The notes beneath the pieces were generated by a model that saw nothing but the letters and a program-made list of their open reading frames with translations, ran no database searches and had not been told where the DNA came from. From Nereocystis luetkeana (lineage: Eukaryota; Sar; Phaeophyceae; Laminariales; Laminariaceae), in contig JARUPZ010000035.1 in assembly GCA_031213475.1 (NCBI GenBank), positions 3,400,953-3,464,952 of the forward strand: a stretch of DNA of 64,000 nucleotides, given 5' to 3'. The position numbers and the translations under genes are program-made. Numbering within the stretch: the stretch's first letter is position 1; each line of letters starts with the position of its first letter. Below, piece after piece: positions 43,346 through 54,513 of this stretch.

Positions 43346-45376
43346 GAGTTAGCGTTTGCGTTATCATGTACCTGCCATTCAGGATTGGTCTGGGTCAGTA
43401 CTGTTACCAGCTCTACTGTAGTTCAGACGCCCCCGGTAGCTCGCGTGTGGAGCAGGACGCCATCGTACGCGAAATCTTGAGTCTGGCGCTGATTGATCGC
43501 CCCTTGTTGGGTGCGGATGAGTAGGGTTGGCATTGCAGTGGCTTGCCTGTTTCTGGAGTCAGGATGCGCTTTGGGTTGGTTGACCGGGCAAATGGTTCAT
43601 GCATCGGAGATACTGACCCCATTTCGTGATCTACTGCAGTTCTATCGGGTCAGATAGGTCCCTGATCTATGTGATCTGCACGGGTCCAGATCATGTTTTC
43701 CTGGGAGGATCTAGATGACATGGCTCTTCTTGCGCGTATTTTTCGTCGGTTGGGATTTTCTGTACGATACGTATCTTGTTGCACAACATCTTATAACGGC
43801 AAATATAGGATCGAGAGGACCCACGTAGATCGCGATCTGTGGGATGCGTCGTGAAATGGTCTGATTGCTACTACTGTACATGGATTCGGGCGCCGCTCGT
43901 AAGATGTCCGTGCGTCTTGGCTATAGGCAGCAAGTATGCTGTTGTTGATGGGGTGCTGCGGTTGACCCCCTGACTGACTGCCCCCTACACTAAAAACAGT
44001 ATAATAAGGCCGAAAGAGGCCCTGGCGTGCCCAGAAAGACCGGTCTCCTACTATTAATGGCATCTTTCATAGGCAGCGGGGGGCGATTTTGAGTTTTGTA
44101 CCAACAGGGCTTGCTGTTAATATTTTATATTTTTATGTTTTTGCTTGATTTTTCGTGCACAGTTGCTTCACGATGGGGTGGGGGAGAGATAACTGGATGG
44201 CCTTGATAGGCCAGGCCTTCCTTCTTGATGCCAGGTATGTTGTGCCCCGAGACAATAGTAGCTGTGCTTCCGTTACAAGCACGTCCGAAGTCCGGAACCT
44301 TCTTCAGTTCTTTTTAAACTTTTTAATACGCCTTGGTTAGGATGACCCCACTTCTCGAAGGATTTCAGGAGTCTTCTAATAGGAAATGATGACGCTGAAG
44401 ACGTACTGCCCGGAAGAAGACCTACTGTCTGCTGCCGTGGGGTGGGACAATCATAATGTGTGGGGGGGGTGTCGCTACACCATCATCACCACTCATTGCT
44501 GTAAATGGTATCGCCATGATCGTGTACACTAATAACAATGAATGAACCCTCGTCTTGTTGATATATACATGTACTGCTGCTGCTGCTGCTGTACAAATAC
44601 TGCTGCGCAGTCGCTCTGCAAGGTTGGTGATGTATACCGCACTTTTAGATATTTTCATTTGTTAAATAAAAGAGTTTGTTTTGGTCGCTGTGTCTGGGTC
44701 CCAAGTCCTACAACTGAATCCAAAGGGGTTGTATGTACGGACTACTACTATTATTATTAATAGTATTATTGCTGCATGTAACGCTACGTGCCAGGTACTG
44801 GTATAACAACTGGTGTATTGGGTCTGGTTGGTTTATCGTTAGGGTTAGGGTTTGTTCTATTCGCCTCGTGCACAGGGTGTGCCAACATTTTTTTCGTACG
44901 GCCATACCGTCGACCCTCGACCCGATGTTATGATACTGCTTTGAAGTAGTAGCAGTTTCTTCATGCTCCATCGATCAACAACCAGCTCGACAACACAAAC
45001 ACAACCTGGTCTCTGGCCGAGTTACGACAGACCGCGTTTGCCCTACAGTAATTATTTTCGTCTGCGATGCTTGCTCTCACACTCTCTGCCCCGTCGTAGC
45101 TTATGGCAAGGGTTTTTCTCCTGGGTTCTGGATCCTGTGTACTGGATACTGGAAAGACACTCTTTTGCTGGATTGTGGATGTGGTCGGGCTGGAGGAAAA
45201 CGGACCAAACAAAAAACAGCAACAAAACGGTTTCATGATTCATGCCAACATTCCCTTCCCCCCTTTCCCGTTTAATGTTCGCCTCTTCCTCTTCTGTCTC
45301 TCCCTCCTCTCAGCAGGCAGTCATAGTAATCACATTATCCAGCAGGACAGGAGACGAACAGCACGCAGGCGCAACC

Positions 45377-48300
45377 ATGAGTGAGTGCACCTAGGAGTAG
45401 CGGGTAGCCCCTAGCTTGGCGTCTGTCGCCGGTGCTGCACCTCAGGATTTTTGCGCTCCTCTCGAGAGTCGCGAAAGATAGCAGAGGGATGCTGCAGCAT
45501 ACCTCGCATGTATCCATTGTACCATTTGCACCCTTGAGATGGGGCCAACAATGAGCGTCTTGCACTACCCCGAGAAGCCGAGTGCCTCAAGGCTTTCTAG
45601 GGTTTCGCGCAGAGCCATCGCCAGGTTCCCGCTGTAGTGCCTACCGCGGGAGTCTCCTGGCTCGATCAGCTTGTCTTGGTGCGCTAGAAGGGATTTTCGG
45701 AGCGTGTTCGCCTGCCTCCACTGATATCGCTCAGGATAGCCACACAACAGATATTTCCTTGTAATCGTAGCAAAGAGCATGAGGTACTACCCCTGTGTCC
45801 GAAAACGTAAGAACCGCTTTGGATATTCATATTAACGTCAATACGGTCCTTACGTGTCCGAACAGAGCCGTATACGAGTAGTGTTCTCGTACGAGTACGA
45901 ATAGTTGTTGTTGTTGTTGTTGTTGTTGTCACATTAACTCATCGCCACAATACAATGCAGTCCGTGGTCGCGAGGACAGGCTCCAGTAACACCCTGTAGG
46001 TAGCATCTCCGCCCGAGCATTCTACGTGAGATGCAAGAGATGCACGTGCGTATATACGATAGTTCTCAATAGGTGTGCAGGTATTTCATACGAGCATTAG
46101 TTCGCTCTTGCGCCACTCCCCTATGAATAGGCACTTCCCGGAGGGGAACCTTGTATACCATTATTAATAGTAGTGCGGCGGTACTCGTAGCCATCCCTCA
46201 AGCGGCGGTTCGGACTGGAGCCCTAGGCAACACTGGAGCTGGACCCAAATACATCTGCTACCTGGTACCTGCTACGTATGAATACAAGTAGAAGCTCACG
46301 GTGAACCGCATGCTCACTCGTGCTCCCATCGCAGGCGACATCAAGAAGAAGAAGAAGAGCTCGAAGAAGTCCAAGGGAGAAGGCGAAAACGACAATGGCG
46401 CCGCCGCCCCTCAGGCCGCGACGGAGTATATGATCAAGCCCGAGACCACCAAGCCGGCTCTGAACACGTCCAAGTGGCCCCTGCTGCTCCGCAACTACGA
46501 TCAGCTCGAGTGCAGAGCGGCGCACTACATGCCGATCCCTAGCGGGTGCTCCCCCCTGAAGCGCGAACTGAAGGAGTACGTGCGGTACGGAGTGATCAAC
46601 CTCGACAAGCCGGCCAACCCTTCTTCTCACGAGGTACGATATCAATCATTGCACTACTGCTGTAGTTGCTGCTGTCTGCTGTACAGGAACTGTTGTACGT
46701 AGACCTCTTGCACGAGTGAGTACTACCTGTACCGGTATGGATGAGATGACCATCGTCTCTGCTGGGACGATATTGGTCCACAGGTCGATACTTTCCAGAG
46801 GATACCCTACTACGTACGTGTAGACTACATTCGTCTCGTATTAATATTGAAGTAGTGCTAGTATTTTGTTACCAGGTACCGTTACCTGTATGACTTACCG
46901 GGTACATATCACAGTAGTTGTTTAATAGTATACCTGGTACCTGGTAGGTAGTACCTAATGTGTACGGTACCTGGTATTTATATGACTTACCACACTCTGG
47001 TACTTCGCTGGCGGGTGCCTGGTATATGTCGCTCTACTCCTGTAGGTGCATACCGTCCTTAAGATGTACCGAAGGCTGCATAACCTATATAAATACTCGT
47101 GACAACGAACAGCTACTGCTGTATCATACATTCATGAGCGCAAAACCTTCAAATGCACGCTCCGACGACCCTCCGCCCCTCTCCCCCCCCCCCACCGCCG
47201 CCATTTAAATCGACCCCCCTTGAAGGTTGTGGCATGGATCAAGCGTATCCTCCGCGTGGAGAAGACCGGGCACAGCGGCACGCTCGACCCCAAGGTGACG
47301 GGCTGTCTGATCGTGTGCATCGACCGAGCGACGCGGCTGGTGAAGGCCCAGCAAAGCGCCGGAAAGGAGTACGTCGGCCTCGCGCGGTTTCACAGGTGCG
47401 CGTGCCTGGCTTGCCTGACCTTTGCTTGGGTTGGGTTGGGGATTGGTATGGGTTGGGCTTGGTCTGGGTTGGCGGGATTTGTGGCTTGATTTTACCTTGC
47501 TTTGTCCCGGTTCCGTCCCGCCGTATGCGCTAAACTCCCCTATAAATTTCCGGAAAAAAGTTGAAAGTTGTGAATAGACTTTTGCCTTACGCCTTACTTA
47601 ACCCCTTTTGCGCCGCAGTTCACAGAAACGCGTACGTATCTAATTCTAATTCCGAGTGATATGTGTCCCCGACGCGAGAGTGCAGCCCTAAAGGGCTGCT
47701 GGGGTAGGGGATAGGGGATGGGTCGTCTGAAGTGCACCGTAGGGAGATGTACGACACTGCTGCTGCATGTTCTCGTTGCTGACGGTTGAAAATTGAAAAT
47801 GTCAAATACGTGACTTTTCGTGTTTTTGGTCGTTAACTCGTACTGTACCGGGTACCTGGTGAGGTCCCAGCGATCGACCCAATCACACAAGCGGCCCGGT
47901 CCGTCAGTCCGTCCGCCCTACAGCCGAATCGACCGACTGATCGACTGACTGGACGTATTAAAATAGAATTGGTCGACTGAATCAACCGACCGACTGCGAT
48001 CAATCGACGGATTGACACCGAACGCATTTAAAAGAAATTAATCGATCAACCGAATTGATCGACCCGACCGAATCCCATCGACCAAATAGATCACTCGGCC
48101 ATGCGACTGAAGGTTGGAAACCCTATGCCCGTTACCCTCCCCTCCCCTCCCCCCTCCCTCTCACCAACAGCGCCGTGCGGGGCAACGCTGACGAGGCGAG
48201 GCGTACCGTGGAACGGGCGGTGTCTACTTTGACGGGAGCGCTCTTCCAGCGCCCTCCGCTCATCTCCGCCGTGAAGCGGCAGCTGCGGATCCGAACGATC

Positions 48301-51300
48301 TACGACAGCAAGCTCATCGAGTACGACAACGATCGCCACCTCGGTGAGGCTTGTCTCGAGTCCTCTCGTTGTTGTTGTTGTTGGTGGTGGTTGTGGTGAC
48401 GTTGGTGTTATTGTTGTCATTGTTGCAGTTGGCATTTATCTCACGTTTTGCTTACTGCATTAGGAATACCTGGTATACGGCAAGCACGCTCCGATATGTT
48501 TTTTTGGTTGGCTACTGGTACATTAGTATTGATAGTATAGTACGAAGTAGATACCCATTTGCAGCATACATCACATCATACACCAGTACCACTGTTTATT
48601 TTTTTGTCGTATGTTTCCACAAGGTTTACTTGCTCGCGCGCGCGCATTCTTGCTTTTTTCTTCCACTCCAAATGAACCGCACTTGACGGGGAAAAAAACC
48701 CAATAATAAAACCCTAGTTTTTGTTTTATTTGTTTTGTTTTTTTATGATCTTTTTCGATTCCTTCCCTCCTTTGTTCCGTCTACTTCCAGGAATTTTCTG
48801 GGTGAGCTGCGAGGCGGGCACGTACGTGCGCACCCTCTGCGTCCACTTGGGGTTGATAGTGGGTACGGGGGGGCACATGCAGGAGCTGCGACGGGTGCGA
48901 TCGGGGGTGCTTTCGGAGGAGGGGAACCTTGTGACCATGCACGACGTGCTGGACGCGCAGCACGTGTACGACACCAAAAAAGACGAAACGTACCTTCGGA
49001 GGATCATCATGCCGCTCGAGGTGTGTGATTTTTGTGTATGTGCGTGTGCTTTTTGTTATGTTTTCTGGGTTTTGAGAGGATTTTGGCTGCGTGTTTTGTT
49101 GGAATATTTTTGTGTTGGGATAGTTAGCGGGGCGTTTAGGTGTCTCGGGGTTTTCATACATCTGATGGGGTGCTTCTTCATGACGATCTATAGTTTTTGT
49201 TGGTTCGGGGGCTGTATTTTTGTTGGTGCGCGTTGTGGTTGTGGTTTGTGTGTTTTGGTTTTCGGGTATTTTCTTGTGTGCGTTTTTTTTCTGGTGGACG
49301 ACGCCAAGAAGGACAAGACATGTTGTATAACAGCTTCAGTAGGGTTCCCCCCCCATAAGGTGGTCGGAGTGAGGCGGTATCTCGATATAAGGCGGTCAAA
49401 ATCGCTTGACGCGCCTGGAGAATTGCACTCATAACCTGGAATGAATATGGCGGCCTTCCCCATTAAAGCGGTCATATTTTATTCGGCACACCACCGCCTC
49501 ACCGGGAGACCCCTACTGCTGTACCTCAGGAGAATGATCTTGCCCCTTGAGGTGTGTGTACGTTTCAGGGTTTTGGGTTCTGGGTGTAGAAAAAAAATCA
49601 CCGCTGCGAAAATTATGCGGCACTATTTTCAATGTGTTTTCGATTGTTGCTTTTCTCTTTGTTTGTGGCCCTTCTATGACTGTCTTTCCGTTTTGGGTAC
49701 ACAAACTACTAAGAGTTTGAGTGGGCTGTCCACAAAACGGGAGTGCAGTTGTAAAAGGATCATGACGGTATCACACTGGTGACATGCTCCGTTGAGGACA
49801 AGGTCGAGACTACCTGCATCCAGGATCAACAGCTGCCACGGCGTGAGGGTCACGATGCGTGCCGGCTAACCAGACACTACCATCTTGCCCTTCGTTATTT
49901 GACAGGGGATGAGGACATTCGTAGATTGGATATGTATACTCCGGATATGTTGCAAGTTGTTTGGTTGCCGCGAAGTACGCAGCAGATGTGTGCGGTTTGC
50001 TGTTGCCTTATGATCGCTCTTTAGCGATATGTGGGCCGCCAGTGCGCCCCCCCCCCCCGTTCCCTAAGATGATCGAAAAAAGTCTATGTGTAATACCTGG
50101 TATGTGGAAAAAAAACCTCGTGAGCGCCCAGCTGTTGGAGGTGTCTCTAGTGGGAGTCGGAACGGTGCCCCGTCTCGAAAGGGATGCGTGGTCTAACTAC
50201 TCAGACAAGCAACAAATGAGTACCCCTCCCCCTTCCGTCCCCCCCCCTCCCCTCACCCCCTCCCTTCCCCCCAATCCCTCCTAATCTGAGGACCTTTAAC
50301 AATCTGGGAGAAGGGATCTTTAGGTTGGTACGCTATTCAGGTGTTTTGGTTCCTGTTGGGATCAAGGTACGGGCGAAGACCCAACCCAACCCCCGACTCT
50401 AACCCTAACCCTGACCCCAAACCGCAGCCAAAACGGGCCAAAACTCGCCATAAACGCGGCTACGCCGAGTTTGCATCGAACCAGGAAATTTCTCAGATGC
50501 GGACGACGATTCCGAATTGCAGACAACGCTACACATTTTTCAAGTAAACAACATACCTAAAGATCCCTTCTCCCAGACTGCTAAACCTACTCCCTAATCT
50601 CCTACCGCCCCCCGTCCGCCGTCCCCAACATCTGACGTGCGCCGCACGAACGATCGACCGCTCCTCTCCTCATCAGGTGCTGCTGTTGACGTACAAGCGG
50701 ATAGTGGTGAAGGACAGCGCGGTGAACGCCATCTGCTACGGCGCTAGGCTGATGATCCCGGGAGTGTTGCGGTTCGCCGCGGACATCGAGATCAACACGG
50801 AGGTGAGAGCTTTCGTTTCCTGCGTCTTCTGATTTTAATTCAGTAATTTTGTAATCTACCTGCCCCTTTTTTCCGTTTTCCTTCTTTACTTTTTTTTTTC
50901 GTGTTCGCCCCATTTTTTTTTTTTCCATTTTTCCTTTCATCCTCCGGCGGATTGGTATAAGTAAATCTTGAGCTCACCACAATTCCACGTTCCAATTTCG
51001 TGTCGTGTGTCAATTTAACCCATAGTTCTCGTTGCAGCATCAGAATGGTCTGCTCTTGCCCCTTGGGCTATAGGGCGCGTTGACCCGACCTGACCCCCGA
51101 GAGGGGCAGGTGCGGTGGAGATAGCCACCTGGGGGGAGAGTCATCCCTTCCGGGTAGTGTGAGACTCGCGCGAGCTCACCCACTCACAAAAACCTAGGCT
51201 ATGAGGCCTTCCCGTCGGACTTAGTCCAGTTACTGTCCACCCTACCCGTTTTGGGCGTTGGTCCTCGGTCCTAATTGTTGTTTTACCGAACGTGACTTGA

Positions 51301-54267
51301 CACAGGTGGTGATGGGCGTTGGCCCTCAGTCCTAATTGTTGTTTTACCGAACGTGACTTGACACAGGTGGTGATGGGCGTTGGCCCTCAGTCCTAATTGT
51401 TGTTTTACCGAACGTGACTTGACACAGGTGGTGATGGGCGTTGGCCCTCAGTCCTAATTGTTGTTTTACCGAACGTGACTTGACACAGGTGGTGATGGGC
51501 GTTGGTCCTCAGTCCTAATTGTTGTTTTACCGAACGTGACTTGACACAGGTGGTGATGGTGACAACAAAGGGGGAGGCAATCGCTGTCGGCATCGCGCAG
51601 ATGGTGTCACCGGTAATGGGCACCTGCGACCACGGCACGGTGGCTAAGATCAAGAGGGTGATAATGGAGAGGGACACCTACCCCAAGCGGTGGGGCCTCG
51701 GCCCGATCGCGCAAAAGAAGAAGAGCATGGTGAAGGAGGTGGGAGCTCTGCGTATTTTTAGCGGTAGCGGTGGCGGTGCCGTCAGCGGTAGCGTTGGTGT
51801 TGCTGATTGGGCTACAGTGAGACAACGGTAACTGTACACGTTACGGTAACTATCGGTTCCGGTAATTGTATCCGTTACGGTAACTGTATCCGTTACGGGA
51901 ACTATCCGTTCCGGTAATTGTATCCGTTACGGTAATTGTATCCGTCACGGTAACGGTATCCGTTACGGTAACTGTATCCGTTATGGTGAGTCTATCCGTT
52001 ACAGTGACTGTATCCGTTACGGTTACTGTATCTGTTACGGTAACTTTGTCCGTTGCGGTAACTGTATCCGTTACTGTAACTGTATCCATTACGGTAAATG
52101 TATCCGTTACGGGTACTGTATCCGTTACGGTTAACCCCTGTAGAACCGCAGTCCCGTTTTGGGGACAAACTACTTGAAGTTTGACTGGTTTGTCCCCAAA
52201 ACGGGACTGCGGTTCTAAAGGGGTCAAGACAGGGTTAGCGTAGCGTTGCTATGTACACAGTTGGCGTTAGCGTTGGCGAAAGTTTCTACAAAGGTTGACC
52301 TTGCACGAACAAGAAACCGAATCCCGTGTGTCCATCTATATATCCGATTGTGTTGTGTTGTGTGGCGGTGTGTGCTGTTTTTGTATTTATTGCTGCAGGG
52401 GCTGCTGGACAAGCACGGGCGAGACAACCCGCAGACGCCGCAAGGTTGGAAGACGGAGTACAAGGACCTCACTCCCAAGGTGGTCAAGGCCGAAGAGGCG
52501 AGCGAGCCAGCACCGCCCGCCGAAAAGGCCGTGGCGAAGGAGGAGGGGGGGGGAGAGGACTCGGGGGGGGAGGAGAAAAAGAAAAAGAAGAAGGACAAGA
52601 AGGACAAGAAGGACAAGAAGGACAAGAAGGACAAGAAGGCGAGATGGGATAACAAGCGGTGCAGAACGTTTATTTTTTGTTGTATTTCGTTTTTTGAGCC
52701 AGACCTGCAGCAACGAACATACGTACATACCATGTAGATCCTGTGCTCGTGGTTCGTACCGATGATGTATTCGCGGAGGCGTCGCAGCGTAGAACTCGCA
52801 GAGAAGTCGCCCTCGGGTGATGTCGCGAGGCGAGGGTCCCTTGTAGCCGTCATTGCGGCCGACGTGAGCCGAGCAGAATTCTTCGTTGATATTTAGCAAG
52901 GAAATGCTAGACCTACTGTAGTCTGACTCGGTAGGGAGGATTTGTTGTCCTCCCAGAGTCTTGCGGCGGAACAATCTCCTGATAGCTATCTCCCGAGGAC
53001 GGGTCAACACCGTCAAAGACGTGAAACCGCTCATGACCCGAAATCTGATATTGCTTGACCGGTGACGTGTCCTTTCGCGCGTGCGTGTTACGAGATCTAC
53101 GATAAGTACATACATACATACATACATACATACATACATACATACATACATACATACATACATACATACATACTGGTACATACATACATACATACATACA
53201 TACATACATACATACATACATACATACATACATACATACATACATACATACATACATACATACATACATACATACATACATACATACATACATACATACA
53301 TACATACATACATACACTACCCTGGACGGAAATATAAGGACCGCTGGTTCTTGAGATGAATGTCTTCACGCTCCTCATATTTCGTATGATGATGACGATT
53401 TTCTCACACTATTAATAGCTCGCTTCCCTTAAGCCCTTGCCTGTGGTCACGTCACAAAACAGGCTTACAACAAAAAATGCGTGTCGAGGTGGAGAAAACA
53501 AGCACGTACGAAGTGACTAGGTTTAGCAATCTGGGAGAAGGGATATTTAGGGATGTTTTTGACGTGACAAAAGCGTAACGTGGTCTGCCCTTCGGAATTG
53601 TCGTCCGCAACTGAGAAATTTCCTGGTTCGATGCAAACGCGGCGCAGCCGCGTTTATGGCGAGTTTTGGCCCGTTTTGGCTGCGGTTTGGGGTCAGGGTT
53701 AGGGTTATAGAGTCAGAGGTTGGGTTGGGTTGGGGTCTTCGCCCGTACCTCGATCCCAACAGGAACCAAAAACACCTGAACAGCCTACGAACCTAAAGAT
53801 CCCTTCTCCCAGATTGTTGAAGGTCCTCTACGAAGTAGCGCGCACGGCAGCAGTACCATGCCACTCCGAAAGGGGAACGAACGGTACTAACGAGCTGTGG
53901 TATACCATCCCGTATCACTTGCAACCAAGCATCACCTGGAACATATCCATGGTATTGTATGTACACTCGAAAAAAAAAACAAAGGAAAAAGAAGAAAATA
54001 ACAAAAAAATGGTGCACACCTTGATTAGGGCTACGATGTCTGAAATCGTGGAAGTCAGAGTGCGTTAGATTTATTTTTACCTCGTGGGCGCACCCACGTC
54101 CGTTCGTACGTACTTACTGGTACGCTTGTCAATTTCTTTTTTATTTTCAGGGAAAGAAGAGGAGCGCGGAGGCGAGCGACGAGGAAGCAGAGAGCCCAAG
54201 TTCTGAGAAGAAGAAAAAGAAGAAGAAAATCAAGGAGGAGGAGGGGGGGGAGGAAGATGAGGCGTGA
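45377..54267 (+). CDS. CBF5: Dyskerin / Cbf5, H/ACA RNP pseudouridine synthase, complete in nine exons
   Basis: Exons: 45377-45380, 46335-46633, 47226-47395, 48171-48343, 48791-49020, 50677-50802, 51550-51738, 52399-52638 and 54151-54267 (1548 nt, 515 residues, close to the usual 480-520). Order: Lys-rich N-terminus; DKCLD segment with LDTSxWPLL-like [16 protein letters not shown]; TruB core with [11 protein letters not shown], whose Asp122 is catalytic; [51 protein letters not shown] domain from about 300 ([35 protein letters not shown]); GLLDKHG; then Lys/Asp/Glu tails that look like nucleolar localisation signals. It converts uridine to pseudouridine in rRNA and stabilises H/ACA RNAs including telomerase RNA. 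Weak points: the 4-nt coding first exon (alternative start ATG 46310 in exon 2), and the exon 8 donor, where only GC (GCGAGA, 52639) keeps phase with exon 9. Confidence 0.96.
45794..45865. mobile_element. Hairpin MITE M8, copy 4
   Basis: TGTCCGAAAACGTAAGAACCG pairs with ACGGTCCTTACGTGTCCGA. In dyskerin intron 1. Confidence 0.75.
49505..49560 (+). other. Diverged copy of the dyskerin exon 5 3' end and its donor
   Basis: TACCTCAGGAGAATGATCTT continues to CCCCTTGAG and GTGTGTG. It codes [10 protein letters not shown], against [10 protein letters not shown] at the end of exon 5 (48991-49020), about 530 bp upstream. Seven of the 37 aligned bases differ and most changes are synonymous or conservative. 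A CTGTACCTCAG acceptor-like site lies inside it. Confidence 0.7.
49698..49764. mobile_element. MITE family M2, half copy
   Basis: Only the right arm is left: TGTCCACAAAACGGGAGTGC, AGTTGTAAAAGGAT. In dyskerin intron 5. Confidence 0.7.
50125..50222 (+). mobile_element. LINE-B 3' end, strongly 5'-truncated
   Basis: TGTTGGAGGTGTCTCTAGTG, ACGGTGCCCCGTCTCGAAA, then AGCAACAAATGAGTACCCCT and a C-rich run to about 50280. In dyskerin intron 5. Confidence 0.85.
50297..50585 (+). mobile_element. TIR element M9, copy A
   Basis: Ends ACAATCTGGGAGAAGGGATC and GATCCCTTCTCCCAGACTG make terminal repeats of about 27-30 bp. The inside reads GGTTCCTGTTGGGATCAAGG, CTAACCCTAACCCTGACCCC and CGCCATAAACGCGGC. A second copy lies inverted at 53522-53822. 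Confidence 0.85.
51040..51245 (+). ncRNA. Structured region in dyskerin intron 6, possible snoRNA-like RNA
   Basis: A GC-rich stretch with consecutive short hairpins: CCTGACCCC with GGGGCAGG, GGTGG with CCACC, a CTCGCGCGAG palindrome, and GGACT with AGTCC. ACAAAA near 51187 fits an H box (ANANNA), but no convincing ACA box at the 3' end was found. It has no open reading of note. Animal dyskerin introns host H/ACA snoRNAs, which prompted the look. Confidence 0.25.
51253..51559 (+). repeat. Five 61-bp repeats, each carrying the exon 7 acceptor
   Basis: Unit starts GGGCGTTGG at 51253, 51314, 51375, 51436 and 51497. Each contains a branch-like TCCTAATTG, a T-rich tract, TTGACACAG and the exon start GTGGTGATGG. 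Acceptors fall before 51306, 51367, 51428, 51489 and 51550. Only the last leads into the open exon; the other four continue to TAA after nine codons. Confidence 0.95.
51835..52130. repeat. 18-bp tandem repeat in dyskerin intron 7
   Basis: About 16 copies of GTATCCGTTACGGTAACT with point changes. Each unit contains the palindrome GTTACGGTAAC-like core. Thr/Val/Asp readings here are artefacts. Confidence 0.92.
52131..52226. mobile_element. MITE family M2, copy 9
   Basis: TTAA, CCCCTGTAGAACCGCAGTCCC and GGGACTGCGGTTCTAAAGGGG, TCAA. The best-preserved inverted repeat of the family, placed at the end of the 18-bp array. Confidence 0.93.
53106..53315. repeat. (CATA)n microsatellite
   Basis: About 50 tetranucleotides with one interruption (CTGGTA, 53173), in dyskerin intron 8. 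Confidence 0.97.
53320..53387. mobile_element. Hairpin MITE M8, copy 5
   Basis: CTGGACGGAAATATAAGGACCG; the complementary arm CTCCTCATATTTCGTA is decayed. Confidence 0.65.
53522..53822 (-). mobile_element. TIR element M9, copy B (inverted relative to copy A)
   Basis: Ends TAGCAATCTGGGAGAAGGGA and AGATCCCTTCTCCCAGATTG. The inside is the complement of copy A (GCCGCGTTTATGGCG, GGTCAGGGTTAGGGTTA, CTTCGCCCGTACCTCGATCC). Confidence 0.88.
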
Positions 54268-54313
54268 TCTAGACCTCGCGTTGCAGTAGCCTTAGCAGGG
54301 TAGCCTGAGAGCG

Positions 54314-54513
54314 GAAACGCTAGCGTTAGCGGTGGGTGTTAGCGTCAACGCACGAAACGCTAGCGTTAGCGGTGGGTGTTAGCGTCAACGCACGAAACGC
54401 TAGCGTTAGCGGTGGTTGTTAGCGTCAACGCACGAAACGATAGCGTTAGCGGTGGGTGTTAGCGTCAACGCACGAAACGCTAGCGTTAGCGGTGGGTGTT
54501 GCCGTCAACGCAC
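54314..54513. repeat. Five 40-bp tandem repeats just after the dyskerin stop
   Basis: Unit GAAACGCTAGCGTTAGCGGT, GGGTGTTAGCGTCAACGCAC, starting at 54314, 54354, 54394, 54434 and 54474 with only three differences. The word AACGCTAGCGTT is a 12-bp palindrome. Starting 46 bp after the stop, it is probably in the 3' UTR. Confidence 0.95.

Larger units (their letters stand above)
41471..45376. other. Intergenic stretch between PRA1 and dyskerin
   Basis: It holds a GATC-rich foldback (41985-42270), an M4 copy (42395-42492), long G runs (42686-42720, 43115-43136), and the CTG triplet run at 44575. Two short readings near 43.0-43.5 kb look protein-like but could not be tied to a gene (see separate entry). 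Confidence 0.5.

Noticed and set aside
50390-50425. Telomere-like CTAACCCTAACCCTGACCCC
   Set aside because: Only two to three units; it is part of the M9 element in both copies, not a telomere tract.
51850-52227. Thr/Val/Asp-rich readings in dyskerin intron 7
   Set aside because: They are translations of the 18-bp tandem repeat and lie between well-defined splice sites.
53062-53378. Long readings of alternating His-Thr-Tyr-Ile or Met-Tyr-Val-Cys
   Set aside because: They are the (CATA)n microsatellite, open in every frame because it contains no stop.
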